Translations under genes and position numbers: made by a program | The notes under the pieces: model-generated | What the model saw: only the letters and a program-made list of their open reading frames with translations | What the model was told of the DNA's origin: nothing | Databases searched by the model: none | NCBI RefSeq assembly: GCF_014204985.1 | Contig: NZ_JACHMP010000001.1 | Coordinates: 3,162,001-3,226,000 of the forward strand | DNA: 64,000 nt | Direction: 5' to 3' | Source of the DNA: Streptosporangium becharense | GTDB lineage: Bacteria; Actinomycetota; Actinomycetes; Streptosporangiales; Streptosporangiaceae | In this document: piece by piece, positions 32,547 through 42,192 of the stretch | Layout: the number at the start of each line of letters is the position of its first letter | Position numbering within the stretch: the stretch's first letter is position 1

Positions 32547-32600
32547 GAGCCACTGAAGGCCGCTGAGGACCACCGAAGCCGCAGCGGGGTCGCGAAGGCC

Positions 32601-32636
32601 GCCACACCGCCTCAGGAGCCCCTGTGGCGGTGTGGC
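32601..32636 (+). terminator. Hairpin terminator after the lipoprotein gene
   Basis: GCCACACCGCC and GGCGGTGTGGC form an 11-bp perfect stem with a 14-base loop; no T-run follows, as is common in high-GC actinobacteria. Confidence 0.55.
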
Positions 32637-32729
32637 GCCGCCAGAGGGAACGAGGCGGGGGAAGCAGGCCGAAGGGCCCGTACGGCCCGTCAGGAGACCG
32701 GAGGGCATGCACCCGCCGGAAGACGGAAG

Positions 32730-32763
32730 GGCCCGGCACGGCGCGGACGCGCCGTACCGGGCC
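32730..32763 (-). terminator. Hairpin terminator after the response-regulator gene
   Basis: A 15-bp stem with one mismatch (GGCCCGGCACGGCGC against GCGCCGTACCGGGCC) and a 4-base loop, 97 bases past the regX3 stop on the reverse strand. Confidence 0.6.
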
Positions 32764-32860
32764 TCGGTCGTCTCGCCGGCCCCGCGCCAGGTCCGGGCGA
32801 GACATCCGGGTCCGAACAGGACGCCCGGTCCGGGCGAGACGTCCGGACCGCGGCGAGACC

Positions 32861-33546
<686 letters not shown>

Positions 33547-33550
<4 letters not shown>

Positions 33551-34740
33551 TGCGCGGCCTCCAGGGGGATCTTGGTGGTACCGGGGGTTGCGACCGCCAT
33601 GCCGCCGAACGCGGGCAGGCGGAGTGTGAAGGTGGAGCCGGAACCTTCCTTGCTCCAGACCGTGACCGCCCCGTTGTGGGCGGCGGCCACGTGCTTGACG
33701 ATGGCCAGGCCGAGACCTGTGCCGCCGGTCGCGCGCGAACGTGCCGCGTCGACGCGGAAGAAACGCTCGAAGATCCGCTCCTGTGCGCTCTCGGGGATGC
33801 CGATCCCCTGGTCGCTCACGCTGATCTCGACCGAGTCGGAGTGCGGGCCGGCCACCCGGGCGCTGACCACGACCCGGGTGTGCTCGGGACTGTAGGCGAC
33901 CGCGTTGTCGATGAGGTTGCGCAACGCGGTGATGAGGAGTTCGTCGTCCCCCCAGATCTGCAGCCCCTCGGCGCCGCCGGCGACCAGGGTGATGTCCTTG
34001 GCCGCCGCGGTGGTGTTGCAGCGGTCGATGGCATCGTGCACCACCTCGTCGATGGGGACCGGGCCCGGGGTGGGGATGGGTTCGGCGCCCTGGATGCGCG
34101 AGAGGGTGATGAGGTCCTGGACCAGGTAGGTCAGGCGGGCGGCCTCGTGCTGCATGCGTCCGGCGAACCGGGTGACCGCCTCGGGGTCGTCGGCGGCGTC
34201 CTGGATGGTCTCGGCCAGCAGCGACAGCGCACCCACGGGTGTCTTGAGCTCGTGGCTGACGTTGGCCACGAAGTCGCGGCGGACCGCCTCGACCCTGCGG
34301 TGCTCGGTCTGGTCCTCGGCGAGGACGAGCACCTGGCCGTAGGAGCCCAGCGGGGCGACCCGCACGGCGAAACTGGTCGCCTCCTGGCCGAACCGGTGGC
34401 CGATCACCTCGATCTCGCTCTCGCGGATCTCGCCGTCCCGGCGCACCTTCCTGGCCAGCGCGAGCAGCTCGGCGGCCATCAGGCGGTCGCCCTTGACCAG
34501 GCCGAAGGCCCGCGCCGCCGAACTGGCCCGCAGCACCCGGTCCTGCCTGTCGAGCACGACCGCCGACGACGGCAGCACGGCCAGGACCGAGGCGACCCCC
34601 GGAGGCAGCGCCCCGGGGTCGACGCCGTCGAGGGATGCCACCGGCCTCTGTTGCACCATCCCCTGGCGGACGACCATCACGGCCAGCGCACCCACGACGA
34701 AGCCGGCCAACACGGCCAGACTCGCCATCAGTTCACTCAC
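33547..34740 (-). CDS. senX3: Phosphate-responsive sensor histidine kinase (SenX3/PhoR)
   Basis: 397 residues. One or two N-terminal membrane helices (residues 5-25), a PAS-like region, the H-box FVANVSHELKTP with His163, an N-box NLIDNAVAY, and G-boxes SDQGIGI and GGTGLGLAI. The short extracytoplasmic part is typical of SenX3/PhoR, which senses phosphate through the Pst-PhoU complex. It is translated together with regX3 and divergently from phoU. Confidence 0.92.
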
Positions 34741-34834
34741 GTGGTCCTCCCGTAGCCTTCACGTCCTCGATGGTAGGTGGGGGTTTCCCGCTTGGGGACA
34801 GGTCAGGGGGGGTGACCACGCTCTTTCCCGCAAA

Positions 34835-34867
34835 GTTCATTTTATGGTCGAGGTTCGTTCACCGTCG
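34835..34867 (+). promoter_or_regulatory. PHO box between senX3 and phoU
   Basis: Three 11-base direct repeat units in register: GTTCATTTTAT, GGTCGAGGTTC and GTTCACCGTCG. The first and third match the actinobacterial PHO-box half-site GTTCA(C/T). They lie 20-52 bases before the phoU ATG, so phosphorylated RegX3/PhoP probably controls phoU and perhaps the divergent pair. Confidence 0.65.
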
Positions 34868-34886
34868 CGCGCGTACGTTGGGTGCC

Positions 34887-35546
34887 ATGCGCGACGCCTA
34901 CCACGACGAACTCGACGCCCTCACCGTGCGGCTGGTCGAGATGACCAGGTTGGTGAGGTCGGCGATCTCGCGGGCCACCACCGCCCTGCTGGACGCGGAC
35001 CTGCACCTCGCGGAGAGCGTCATCTCCCACGACGAGGAGGTCGACCGCATCTTCGCCGAGGTCGAGACGTCCATCTTCGACCTGATGGCCAGGCAGCAAC
35101 CGGTCGCGGTGGACCTCAGGATGATCATCGCCGCGCTCCGGATGGGCGCCGACCTGGAGCGGATGGGCGACCTGGCCCAGCACGTCGCCAAGGTCGCCAG
35201 GCTGCGCCACCCCGAGTCCGCGGTCCCGCCGGAGATGCGTGCCACGATCCTGGAGATGGGGCAGGTCGCCGAGCGTCTCGTCACCAAGGCCGGCAGTTGC
35301 GTGGCCTCGCGCGACGTGGAGACGGCCCTGGAGCTGGAAGCCGACGACGACGCGATGGACCGGCTGCACCGCAGGCTGTTCAAGGTCCTGATGGCCCCCG
35401 ACTGGAGGTACGGCGTCGAGCCGGCCATCGACGTGACGCTGATCGGCCGCTACTACGAGCGCTACGCCGACCACGCCGTCCGCGTCGCCCGCGACGTGGT
35501 CTACCTGGTGACGGGCTCGCGTCCGCACGACGTCACCGCCATGTGA
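34887..35546 (+). CDS. phoU: Phosphate transport/signalling regulator PhoU
   Basis: 219 residues forming two three-helix PhoU repeats with the metal-binding patterns DLRMIIAALRMGADLERMGD and VTLIGRYYERYADHAV. PhoU links the Pst transporter to the SenX3 kinase and keeps the regulon off when phosphate is ample. ATG start at MRDAYHDELD; a longer frame upstream reads through the PHO box and is rejected. Confidence 0.93.
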   Translation: MRDAYHDELDALTVRLVEMTRLVRSAISRATTALLDADLHLAESVISHDEEVDRIFAEVETSIFDLMARQQPVAVDLRMIIAALRMGADLERMGDLAQHVAKVARLRHPESAVPPEMRATILEMGQVAERLVTKAGSCVASRDVETALELEADDDAMDRLHRRLFKVLMAPDWRYGVEPAIDVTLIGRYYERYADHAVRVARDVVYLVTGSRPHDVTAM

Positions 35547-35656
35547 ACGTCCGGACGCCGCGGTCGCCTGCCGGGGGGACGGACCCGCCCGGTGCCCGCG
35601 AGGCCGAGGGCACCGGACGGCGCCGGACACCCGAGGCGACCGGGCGGGAGGCGGAC

Positions 35657-35704
35657 GTATGACAGGAGGGGCCCGCCGGATCCGGCGGGCCCCTCCTGTC
35701 ATAC
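35657..35704. terminator. Perfect 48-bp palindrome, bidirectional terminator
   Basis: GTATGACAGGAGGGGCCC... pairs perfectly with its mirror half around a GATC centre. It sits between the convergent phoU and gpmA genes, so it most likely ends both transcripts. Confidence 0.8.
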
Positions 35705-35718
35705 GAGGAGTATCCGGG

Positions 35719-36462
35719 TCACCTGCCCTGGTTGGCCACGGCCTCGGCCGCGGCCGCCGCGGCGTCGGGGTCGAGGTAGCGGCCCCCCTTGGCGACGGGG
35801 TGGAAGTCGCCGTCCAGCTCGTACACCAGCGGGATGCCCGTGGGGATGTTGAGCCCGGCGATCTCGTCGTCGCCGATCCCGTCCAGGTGCTTGACCAGCG
35901 CGCGGAGCGAGTTGCCGTGCGCGGCGACCAGGACGGTCCTGCCCGCCGCGAGGTCCGGCACGATCCGGTCGAACCAGTACGGCAGCATGCGCTGGACGAC
36001 GTCCTTGAGGCACTCGCTCCGCGGGACGAGCTCGCTCGGCATGTGCCCGTAGCGGGCGTCGCCGACCTGGGAGAACTCGTCGTCGTCGGCGATCGGCGGG
36101 GGCGGGACGTCGTAGGAGCGCCGCCAGAGCATGAACTGCTCGTCGCCGAACTCGGCACGCGTCTGCGCCTTGTCCTTGCCCTGCAGGGCTCCGTAGTGGC
36201 GCTCGTTGAGCCGCCAGGACCTGGTGACCGGCAGCCACAGCAGGTCGGCGACGCCCAGCGCGAGGTTGGCCGTCTGGATCGCCCGGGTCAGCAGGGAGGT
36301 GTGCACCGTGTCGGGCCGCACCCCGGCCTCGACGAGCAGCCTGCCTCCCCGGCGGGCCTCCTCCTCGCCCTTGGCCGAGAGCCCGGCGTCCACCCATCCG
36401 GTGAACAGACCCTTGGCGTTCCACTCACTCTCACCGTGCCGAAGCAGCACCAAAGTCGACAT
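35719..36462 (-). CDS. gpmA: 2,3-bisphosphoglycerate-dependent phosphoglycerate mutase
   Basis: 247 residues from an ATG giving [15 protein letters not shown]. The catalytic RHGESEWN, the [10 protein letters not shown] segment, [15 protein letters not shown] and the second His in [10 protein letters not shown] are all present, as expected for the cofactor-dependent glycolytic enzyme. A 14-residue longer frame has no family match. Its place beside senX3-regX3 and mshA is conserved in actinobacteria. Confidence 0.94.
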   Translation of the reverse strand: MSTLVLLRHGESEWNAKGLFTGWVDAGLSAKGEEEARRGGRLLVEAGVRPDTVHTSLLTRAIQTANLALGVADLLWLPVTRSWRLNERHYGALQGKDKAQTRAEFGDEQFMLWRRSYDVPPPPIADDDEFSQVGDARYGHMPSELVPRSECLKDVVQRMLPYWFDRIVPDLAAGRTVLVAAHGNSLRALVKHLDGIGDDEIAGLNIPTGIPLVYELDGDFHPVAKGGRYLDPDAAAAAAEAVANQGR

Positions 36463-36564
36463 GCCGTCCAGCTTAGTGGGCGGCCTCCCGGCGACCCCGG
36501 CCACCGGCCGCTGCCCCCGGCTCCGACCGCCCGGCGGCCGTCGCCGGGCGATGGGTCCGGCGGG

Positions 36565-37050
36565 TCAGCGGTCGGAGTCGGGGTCGGCGAAGCCGGCGAA
36601 CGCCCGCAGGTTGGCGAGCGACTCGCCGTGCTTGACCCGCCACGCCCACTCGCGCCGGATCGAGGAGGCGAAGCCGAGCTCCAGCGCGCGGTTGAACCCC
36701 TCGTCGGCGTAGGTCAGGACGCATCCGAGGAGCCGGTCGATCTCCTCCGCGGTGACCGCGGCCGCGGGGACCCGGCCCACCAGGTAGACGTCGCCCTCCC
36801 GGTCGAGGGAGAAGTGCACGCCGTACATGGAGCCGTTCTTGGTGAGCAGCCAGCGGTAGAACTCGGCGTGGTTCTCGTCGGGCCGGCGGCAGAAGAACGC
36901 CTCGACGTTCAGCGCCTCACCGCCGACGATCAGCCAGACCATGGTCGTGAGCTTTTTCTGGCCGGGAAGCCGGGCCAGGAAGGCGCCCGGCCGGGCCTCC
37001 TCGAAGGAGATCTCCGCGTCCTTCAGCGCCGCCTCGATCACTTCACGCAT
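36565..37050 (-). CDS. YbjN-domain protein
   Basis: 161 residues with an SSH/YbjN-type fold: KKLTTMVWLIVGGEALNVEAFF and HAEFYRWLLTKNGSMYGVHFSL. YbjN proteins resemble type III secretion chaperones and their role is not established. It lies between mshA and gpmA as Rv0487 does in mycobacteria, so a loose link with mycothiol or glycolytic metabolism is possible. Confidence 0.85.
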   Translation of the reverse strand: MREVIEAALKDAEISFEEARPGAFLARLPGQKKLTTMVWLIVGGEALNVEAFFCRRPDENHAEFYRWLLTKNGSMYGVHFSLDREGDVYLVGRVPAAAVTAEEIDRLLGCVLTYADEGFNRALELGFASSIRREWAWRVKHGESLANLRAFAGFADPDSDR

Positions 37051-37104
37051 GCGCCCACCCTACGGCCGGGCCCGGGGGCGTCCGAGCCCGGGAAGGGCGT
37101 TCCC

Positions 37105-37160
37105 CTTTTCAGGAGTTGACGGCCACCAGGAGCTTTTCAGGAGTTGACGGCCACCGGGAG
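37105..37160. repeat. 28-bp tandem duplication at the 3' end of mshA
   Basis: Two adjacent 28-base units (CTTTTCAGGAGTTGACGGCC...) that differ at one base. The mshA stop codon lies in the right-hand unit; the left-hand unit is an untranslated copy of the last codons. Confidence 0.85.
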
Positions 37161-38423
37161 CCGGTGGAGGTCGGCCATCGCCCCGGCGTAGACCTCGGCG
37201 AGCCGCGCCGCGGTGGCCGACCAGCCGAAGGCCGCGGCCTGGGCCACGGCACCCGCCGACAGGGCCTCCCGCCAGGCGGGCATGCGCAGGAAGCGGCTCA
37301 GCGTCTGTGCCCAGTCGTGCGGGTCGTGCCCCTCGACGAGCGCACCGGACACGCCGTCGCGCACCGCGGTGCGCAGGCCGCCCACGGACGCGGCGACCAC
37401 CGGGGTGCCGCACGCCTGCGACTCCAGGGCCACCAGGCCGAACGACTCGCTGTGCGAGGGGACGACCGTCACGTCCGCGGCGCGGTACCAGTCGGCCAGT
37501 TCGTGCTGGGGAGCCGGGGGGACGATCCGGACCACGTCCGAGATCCCCAGTGAGGCGGCCACGTCGGTCAGGTACGAGGGCCGGGCCAGGCCGTTGCCGC
37601 TGGGGCCGCCGACGCAGGCGACGACCAGCCTGGACCTGAGCGAGGGGTCCTCGATGAGCATCCGGGCCGCGGCGCGCAACAGCACGTCGGGGGCCTTCAG
37701 CGGTTGCACGCGGCCCACGAACAGCAGCACGTGGGCGTCCTGGGGCAGGTTCAGCCGGTGACGCGCCGCGCCTTTGGAGGCGGGCTGGAAGACCGTGAGG
37801 TTGACCCCGGGGTTGACCACCTCGACGCGTTCGGGGGTCGCGTCGTACAGCTCGACGAGCTCACGGGCCTCGGTCGGGGTGTTGGCCACCAGGCGGTCGG
37901 CCACGTCCACGACCTGCTGCTCGCCCAGCACCCGGGCGGTCGGCTCGGGCCGGTCGTCCTCGGCCAGCAGGAGGTTCTTCACCTTGGCCATGGTGTGCAT
38001 GGTGTGCACCAGCGGCAGGCCCCAGCGTTCCTTGGCGAGCCAGCCGACCTGGCCGGAAAGCCAGTAGTGGGAGTGGATGACGTCGTAGCGGCCCGGTTCG
38101 TACATGGCCTCGGTCCGCAGCACGCCCGACAGGAACGCGCAGAGCTGGCCGGGCAGGTCGCCCTTGTCGAGTTCCTCGTACGGCCCGGCGGTGATGTGAC
38201 GGACGGAGACGCCGGGAACGATCTCCGCGGTCGGTGGCAGGTCCCGCGACGTCTGCCGGGTGAAGATCTCGACCTCCACCCCCAGCTCGGCCAGTCGTTT
38301 GGCTACCTCGACGATATAGACGTTCATGCCGCCCGCGTCTCCGGTCCCCGGTTGGTCCAGGGGGGACGTGTGCATACTGATCGTCGCGACCCGGTTGACC
38401 CGCCGTCGCCTCACCGACACCAC
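37137..38423 (-). CDS. mshA: D-inositol-3-phosphate glycosyltransferase, mycothiol biosynthesis
   Basis: 428 residues of GT-B fold (GT4). Seen are the N-terminal [14 protein letters not shown] nucleotide/inositol-phosphate loop, [28 protein letters not shown] and the [19 protein letters not shown] donor site. It transfers GlcNAc from UDP-GlcNAc to inositol 3-phosphate, the first step of mycothiol synthesis. The GTG start follows CTCGGAGGTG; a GTG a few codons on is also possible. It is divergent from the SDR gene. Confidence 0.93.
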   Translation of the reverse strand: MVSVRRRRVNRVATISMHTSPLDQPGTGDAGGMNVYIVEVAKRLAELGVEVEIFTRQTSRDLPPTAEIVPGVSVRHITAGPYEELDKGDLPGQLCAFLSGVLRTEAMYEPGRYDVIHSHYWLSGQVGWLAKERWGLPLVHTMHTMAKVKNLLLAEDDRPEPTARVLGEQQVVDVADRLVANTPTEARELVELYDATPERVEVVNPGVNLTVFQPASKGAARHRLNLPQDAHVLLFVGRVQPLKAPDVLLRAAARMLIEDPSLRSRLVVACVGGPSGNGLARPSYLTDVAASLGISDVVRIVPPAPQHELADWYRAADVTVVPSHSESFGLVALESQACGTPVVAASVGGLRTAVRDGVSGALVEGHDPHDWAQTLSRFLRMPAWREALSAGAVAQAAAFGWSATAARLAEVYAGAMADLHRLPVAVNS

Positions 38424-38517
38424 CTCCGAGAGGGCTCAACTACCTATTAATCCGCAACATTCCCGACACATGGCCGCGTTCGGGTCACCTCGGACGACCC
38501 TGGCAGGATGGTGGGCC

Positions 38518-39255
38518 ATGAGGAAGACGGCTGTGGTGACAGGGGCCAGCAGTGGGATCGGCGAGGCGACGGCCCGCCGGCTGGCCGCGGAGGGCTTCGA
38601 CGTGGTGGCCGCGGCGCGGCGCCGCGACCGGCTGGACCGGCTGGCCGCCGAGGTGCCGGGCATCCGCGCGGCCACGCTGGACGTGACGTCGCAGGAGTCG
38701 GTGGACGCGTTCGCCGCCTCGCTCGACCGCTGCGACGTGCTGGTCAACAACGCCGGCGGCGCGATCGGCCTGGAGCCGGTGGCCACCGGGAAGGTGGCCG
38801 ACTGGCAGCGGATGTACGACGTCAACGTGCTCGGCACCCTCCGCGTCACCCAGGCGCTGCTGCCCCGGCTGATCGAGTCCGGAGACGGCGTGCTGCTGAT
38901 GCTGACCTCGGTGGCCGGGCTGGTCTCGTACGAGGGCGGCGGCGGCTACAACGCGGCCAAGCACGCGCAGACCTCGATGACCGAGGTGCTGCGGCTGGAA
39001 CTGGTCGGGCAGCCGGTCCGGATCGTCGAGATCGCCCCGGGGATGGTGCACACCGAGGAGTTCTCCCTGAACCGTTTCCGCGGTGACGCCACCGCCGCCG
39101 GCCGCGTCTACGAGGGGGTGCCCGGCCCGCTGTCCGCCGACGACGTGGCCGACGCCATCGCCTGGAGTGTGACCCGCCCGGCCCACGTGAACATCGACCG
39201 CATGGTCATCCGCCCCCGTGCCCAGGCCGCCCAGCACAAGATCCACCGCGTCTGA
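38518..39255 (+). CDS. Short-chain dehydrogenase
   Basis: 245 residues: VVTGASSGIGEAT at 6-18, ARRRDR after beta-2 (suggesting NADP), NNAGG, and YNAAKHA with the catalytic Tyr and Lys. Closest in pattern to YdfG-type NADP-dependent oxidoreductases. The place next to mshA corresponds to Rv0484c in mycobacteria; the substrate is unknown. The next gene starts 2 bases after its stop. Confidence 0.88.
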   Translation: MRKTAVVTGASSGIGEATARRLAAEGFDVVAAARRRDRLDRLAAEVPGIRAATLDVTSQESVDAFAASLDRCDVLVNNAGGAIGLEPVATGKVADWQRMYDVNVLGTLRVTQALLPRLIESGDGVLLMLTSVAGLVSYEGGGGYNAAKHAQTSMTEVLRLELVGQPVRIVEIAPGMVHTEEFSLNRFRGDATAAGRVYEGVPGPLSADDVADAIAWSVTRPAHVNIDRMVIRPRAQAAQHKIHRV

Positions 39256-39257
39256 CC

Positions 39258-40049
39258 GTGGCGAAACCCATCGGAGAGATCACCAGGGGGACCACCGGCC
39301 ACAACCGCCTGCGGCGCGCGGACCGGTGGGTCGCCGCCGCGCACGGGCGCCTGCTGCGCGGAGCCGACCGCCCGCTGGTGGTCGACCTCGGCTACGGGGC
39401 CTCCCACGTCACGACCCTGGAGATGTTCCTGCGGCTGCGCCGGGTCTGCCCCTCTGTCGAGGTCGTCGGGATCGAGATCGACCCGGCGCGGGTCGCGGCG
39501 GCCGGACCCCACGCGTGTCCGGGGCTGTCGTTCGCGCTGGGCGGTTTCGAGCTGCCGGTGGACCGCCCGCCCCTGCTGGTCAGGGCGTTCAACGTGCTCA
39601 GGCAGTACGACGAGGCGCGGGCGTGGGAGTACTGGGAGATGCTCCGGCGGCGGCTCGCGCCGGACGGGGTGATCGTCGAAGGCACCTGCTCGGAGGTGGG
39701 GCACCGCGCGGTCTGGGTGGGGCTCGACCGCGCAGGCCCCCGGACCCTCACCTTCTCGGCCCGCTTCGACGCCTTCGAGCGTCCCTCCGACCTGGCCGAC
39801 CGACTGCCCAAGACGCTCATCCACCGCAACGTGCCGGGTGAGCCCGTCCACGCCTTCCTGCGCGACTTCGACCGCGCCTGGGCGGTCAGCGCTCCCTTCG
39901 CGGCCTACGGCTCCCGCCGGCGCTGGATCGCCGCCGCGGAGACGCTCGCCGCCACCTGGCCGGTGGCCGTGCGGCCTCCGCTCGGCGGCCGGTCGCGCTG
40001 GCGGCTCGGTGAGATCACCGTCTCCTGGGCCGCGGTCGCCCCCCTCTGA
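39258..40049 (+). CDS. Class I SAM-dependent methyltransferase-like protein
   Basis: 263 residues from a GTG. LVVDLGYGASHVTTLEMF resembles SAM motif I with Tyr in place of the usual Cys/Thr, and VVGIEIDPARV is the acidic motif II. RRRLAPDGVIVEGTCSE fits the motif III region. It is tightly spaced after the SDR gene, so the two are co-transcribed. The acceptor is unknown and a non-catalytic role cannot be excluded. Confidence 0.72.
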   Translation: MAKPIGEITRGTTGHNRLRRADRWVAAAHGRLLRGADRPLVVDLGYGASHVTTLEMFLRLRRVCPSVEVVGIEIDPARVAAAGPHACPGLSFALGGFELPVDRPPLLVRAFNVLRQYDEARAWEYWEMLRRRLAPDGVIVEGTCSEVGHRAVWVGLDRAGPRTLTFSARFDAFERPSDLADRLPKTLIHRNVPGEPVHAFLRDFDRAWAVSAPFAAYGSRRRWIAAAETLAATWPVAVRPPLGGRSRWRLGEITVSWAAVAPL

Positions 40050-40113
40050 CGCCGCCCGGCGGGGACCACGACCGCCGGGTCCGAGAGCACCGGGTCCAGG
40101 AGCGCCGGGCCGG

Positions 40114-40167
40114 CTGCCCGAGCCCAGGAGGCCGGGGCAGGTGCCCGAGCCCGGGAGGCCGGGGCAG
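40114..40167. repeat. 27-bp tandem repeat in intergenic DNA
   Basis: Two adjacent 27-base units (TGCCCGAGCCCAGGAGGCC... and TGCCCGAGCCCGGGAGGCC...) differing at two positions, between the methyltransferase-like and acetyltransferase genes. Confidence 0.75.
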
Positions 40168-40229
40168 GCGTCCCGGGGCGGGTCCCACCACCGCGGCCGC
40201 CCCGGAAGGGCGGCCGATAAGGTCATGCC

Positions 40230-40766
40230 ATGGCGGAACCGAGCCTCGCGGAACAGCTGAGCTTCGTGGTGGATCCCGAACTCACCGGCGCCCTGACGGA
40301 CGAACTCATCGACTGCTGGACGGACGTGACGAACGCCGGCGGGTCGGTGGGCTTCGTTCCACCGGTGACCCCCGACGACATCAGGCCCACGGCCGTCAGG
40401 TCCTTCGCGGCGTGCGGTGAGACCGACCACCTGCTGGTCGGCTTCACCCCGGAGGGCCGGGTGGCCTGCTGGCTCATCCTGGGCGATACCGGGTCTCCGC
40501 TGCGGGCCCACTGGCGCTGGGTGCTGCGGGTGATGGTCCACCCCAAACACCAGGGCCGGGGGTACGGGGCGCTGTTGCTGCGCGCCGCCGACGACGCCGC
40601 CCGTGGTCTGGGCGCCGAGGCGCTGCACCTGACGGTCCGCGGCGGCACCGGGACCGACGGGTTCTACGCCCGCCTGGGATACACCGAGGTCGGCCGGATC
40701 CCGAAGGCGATCCGGCCGACCCCGGGCGACGACCGGGATGAGATCTACATGGTGAAGAACCTGTGA
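40230..40766 (+). CDS. GNAT-family N-acetyltransferase
   Basis: 178 residues. The acetyl-CoA motif is VMVHPKHQGRGYGALLL with QGRGYG as pyrophosphate loop, followed by LHLTVRGGTGTDGFYARLGY. A single GNAT domain with about 60 preceding residues. Substrate unknown. It ends 61 bases before the BlaI-like gene. Confidence 0.85.
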   Translation: MAEPSLAEQLSFVVDPELTGALTDELIDCWTDVTNAGGSVGFVPPVTPDDIRPTAVRSFAACGETDHLLVGFTPEGRVACWLILGDTGSPLRAHWRWVLRVMVHPKHQGRGYGALLLRAADDAARGLGAEALHLTVRGGTGTDGFYARLGYTEVGRIPKAIRPTPGDDRDEIYMVKNL

Positions 40767-40786
40767 CGCAGGTCACTCGACAACCC

Positions 40787-40796
40787 GTAGTACTAC
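40787..40796. promoter_or_regulatory. Palindrome before the BlaI-like gene
   Basis: GTAGTACTAC, a perfect 10-bp palindrome 31 bases before the GTG of the BlaI/MecI-like gene. BlaI repressors bind TAC/GTA dyads, so this is a candidate autoregulatory site. Confidence 0.45.
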
Positions 40797-40827
40797 CCCT
40801 CGTGGTGCGGGAGTTAGGCTTGAACGC

Positions 40828-41190
40828 GTGAAGGGTCTCGGCGAGCTTGAACGCAGCATCATGGACATCATCTGGGCACAGCCATCTCCTGTGACGGCGC
40901 GCGAGGTCGGGCGTCTGATCGCCGACCGCGACCTCGCGCCCACCACGGTGATGACCGTGCTCGACCGGCTGACCCGCAAGGGCTTCCTGGTCCGCAGGCG
41001 CGACGGCCGCGCGTGGCGGTACGAACCGGCGGAGAGCCGCGACGCGTACATCGCGGAGCTTATGCTTGAGGCACTGGACATGACCGGCGACCGGTCGGCG
41101 GCCCTCACCAGGTTCGCCCAGGCCGTGACCGGCACCGAAGCCGACATCCTCCGCAAGGCCCTGACGGACCTGGAGGAACTGGAGGACTAG
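40828..41190 (+). CDS. BlaI/MecI-family transcriptional repressor
   Basis: 120 residues: LGELERSIMDIIWAQPSPVTAREV, then TTVMTVLDRLTRKGFLVRRRDGRAWRYEP, the winged helix of BlaI/MecI, and a C-terminal dimerisation helix. The gene is followed at once by an M56-type peptidase gene (one-base overlap TAGTG), the usual regulator-protease pair in which the membrane protease relieves repression. In actinobacteria such pairs are common and often not tied to a beta-lactamase. Confidence 0.88.
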   Translation: MKGLGELERSIMDIIWAQPSPVTAREVGRLIADRDLAPTTVMTVLDRLTRKGFLVRRRDGRAWRYEPAESRDAYIAELMLEALDMTGDRSAALTRFAQAVTGTEADILRKALTDLEELED

Positions 41191-42119
41191 TGATGACCGC
41201 GGCGGCCCTGGCGACGCTCGCCGTGGTCTGCGCGGTCGGAGCCTGGCGGTTCACCCGGGCCAGATGGACGTACCGGGCACCGCACGTGGCCATCGTGTTG
41301 TGGCAGGCCCTGGGGGTGACCTGGGGGCTGGCCGGGACCGGTGCGCTGCTCGCGTACGCCCTGGAGCCCTACAACCTGGGCGTGCTGCACGGCCTCCACG
41401 CCTTCGCCGTCTCGGCCGTCGACGGCGGGTACGGCGCCCCCGAGCCGTACGACCTGTCCAGACTGCTCGCCCTCATCATCGGGCTGACCGCTCTCAGCGT
41501 GCTGGTCATGGTCCTGCTCACCGCGGGCGTCCAGACGCTCCGTGCGCGGCACCGCCACCGCACGCTGCTCGCCCTCATCGCCCGCGACGACCCGGTGGTC
41601 CCGGGGGTGCGGGTGCTCGACCATCCGGGGGCCGCCGCCTACTGCCTGCCCGGCCTGCGTTCCCAGGTGGTGGTCAGCGAGGGCACCCTCAAGCTGCTCT
41701 CCTCCGACGAGCTCACCGCGGTCCTCGCGCACGAGGCCGCCCACGTCCGCGAGCGGCACGACCTGGTGCTGCTGCCGTTCGCCGCGCTCCGCCGGGCACT
41801 GCCCTGGTCCCGCCTGGTCGGCGACATCCAGGCCGAGGTCGGCCTGCTGGTGGAGATGGCGGCCGACGACGTGGCCCGCCGCTACTGTTCGCCGCGGCGC
41901 CTGGCGACCGCCCTGTTGCGCTTCGGCACGGCAGGCGCCGTCCCGGCCCCGCATGGGGCCCTGGGCGCCACCGCCTCCTCCTCGGCCGCCGTGATGGCAC
42001 GGGTGGAACGCCTGGTCACCCCCGGCCCGTCCCTGCCCCGCCGGATCCGCTACGCCATCGTCGCCTTCTCGATCACCCTGACCTCGTCGGCACCGCTGCT
42101 GTGGCTGGTCCCGCACTGA
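41190..42119 (+). CDS. M56 (BlaR1-like) membrane metallopeptidase
   Basis: 309 residues from a GTG overlapping the blaI stop (an ATG directly after is equally possible). Three hydrophobic helices precede a zinc motif AHEAAHVRERHD, and another helix lies near the C-terminus. No beta-lactam sensor domain is present, so this is the short actinobacterial form. The predicted role is to cleave the BlaI-like partner or another membrane-near substrate. Confidence 0.85.
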   Translation: MMTAAALATLAVVCAVGAWRFTRARWTYRAPHVAIVLWQALGVTWGLAGTGALLAYALEPYNLGVLHGLHAFAVSAVDGGYGAPEPYDLSRLLALIIGLTALSVLVMVLLTAGVQTLRARHRHRTLLALIARDDPVVPGVRVLDHPGAAAYCLPGLRSQVVVSEGTLKLLSSDELTAVLAHEAAHVRERHDLVLLPFAALRRALPWSRLVGDIQAEVGLLVEMAADDVARRYCSPRRLATALLRFGTAGAVPAPHGALGATASSSAAVMARVERLVTPGPSLPRRIRYAIVAFSITLTSSAPLLWLVPH

Positions 42120-42135
42120 GCGCACGACCCCGTGC

Positions 42136-42169
42136 TTGCAACTGTTAGCCTCCCCGTTTGCAATTGCAA
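42136..42169. promoter_or_regulatory. TTGCAA operator candidates before the XRE-hbhA genes
   Basis: TTGCAATTGCAA (42158-42169) is a perfect 12-bp palindrome 24 bases before the XRE start, and another TTGCAA half-site lies at 42136. It may be an autoregulatory site of the XRE protein; TTGCAA is also the half-site reported for the nickel regulator Nur. Confidence 0.45.
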
Positions 42170-42192
42170 GCAGAGCGAGGCAGACTGGAGGC

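Larger units (their letters stand above)
32547..32860. other. Intergenic region between convergent genes with two hairpins
   Basis: About 310 bases without a gene. It holds one hairpin suited to end the lipoprotein transcript (32601-32636) and one suited to end the regX3 transcript (32730-32763). Confidence 0.55.
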
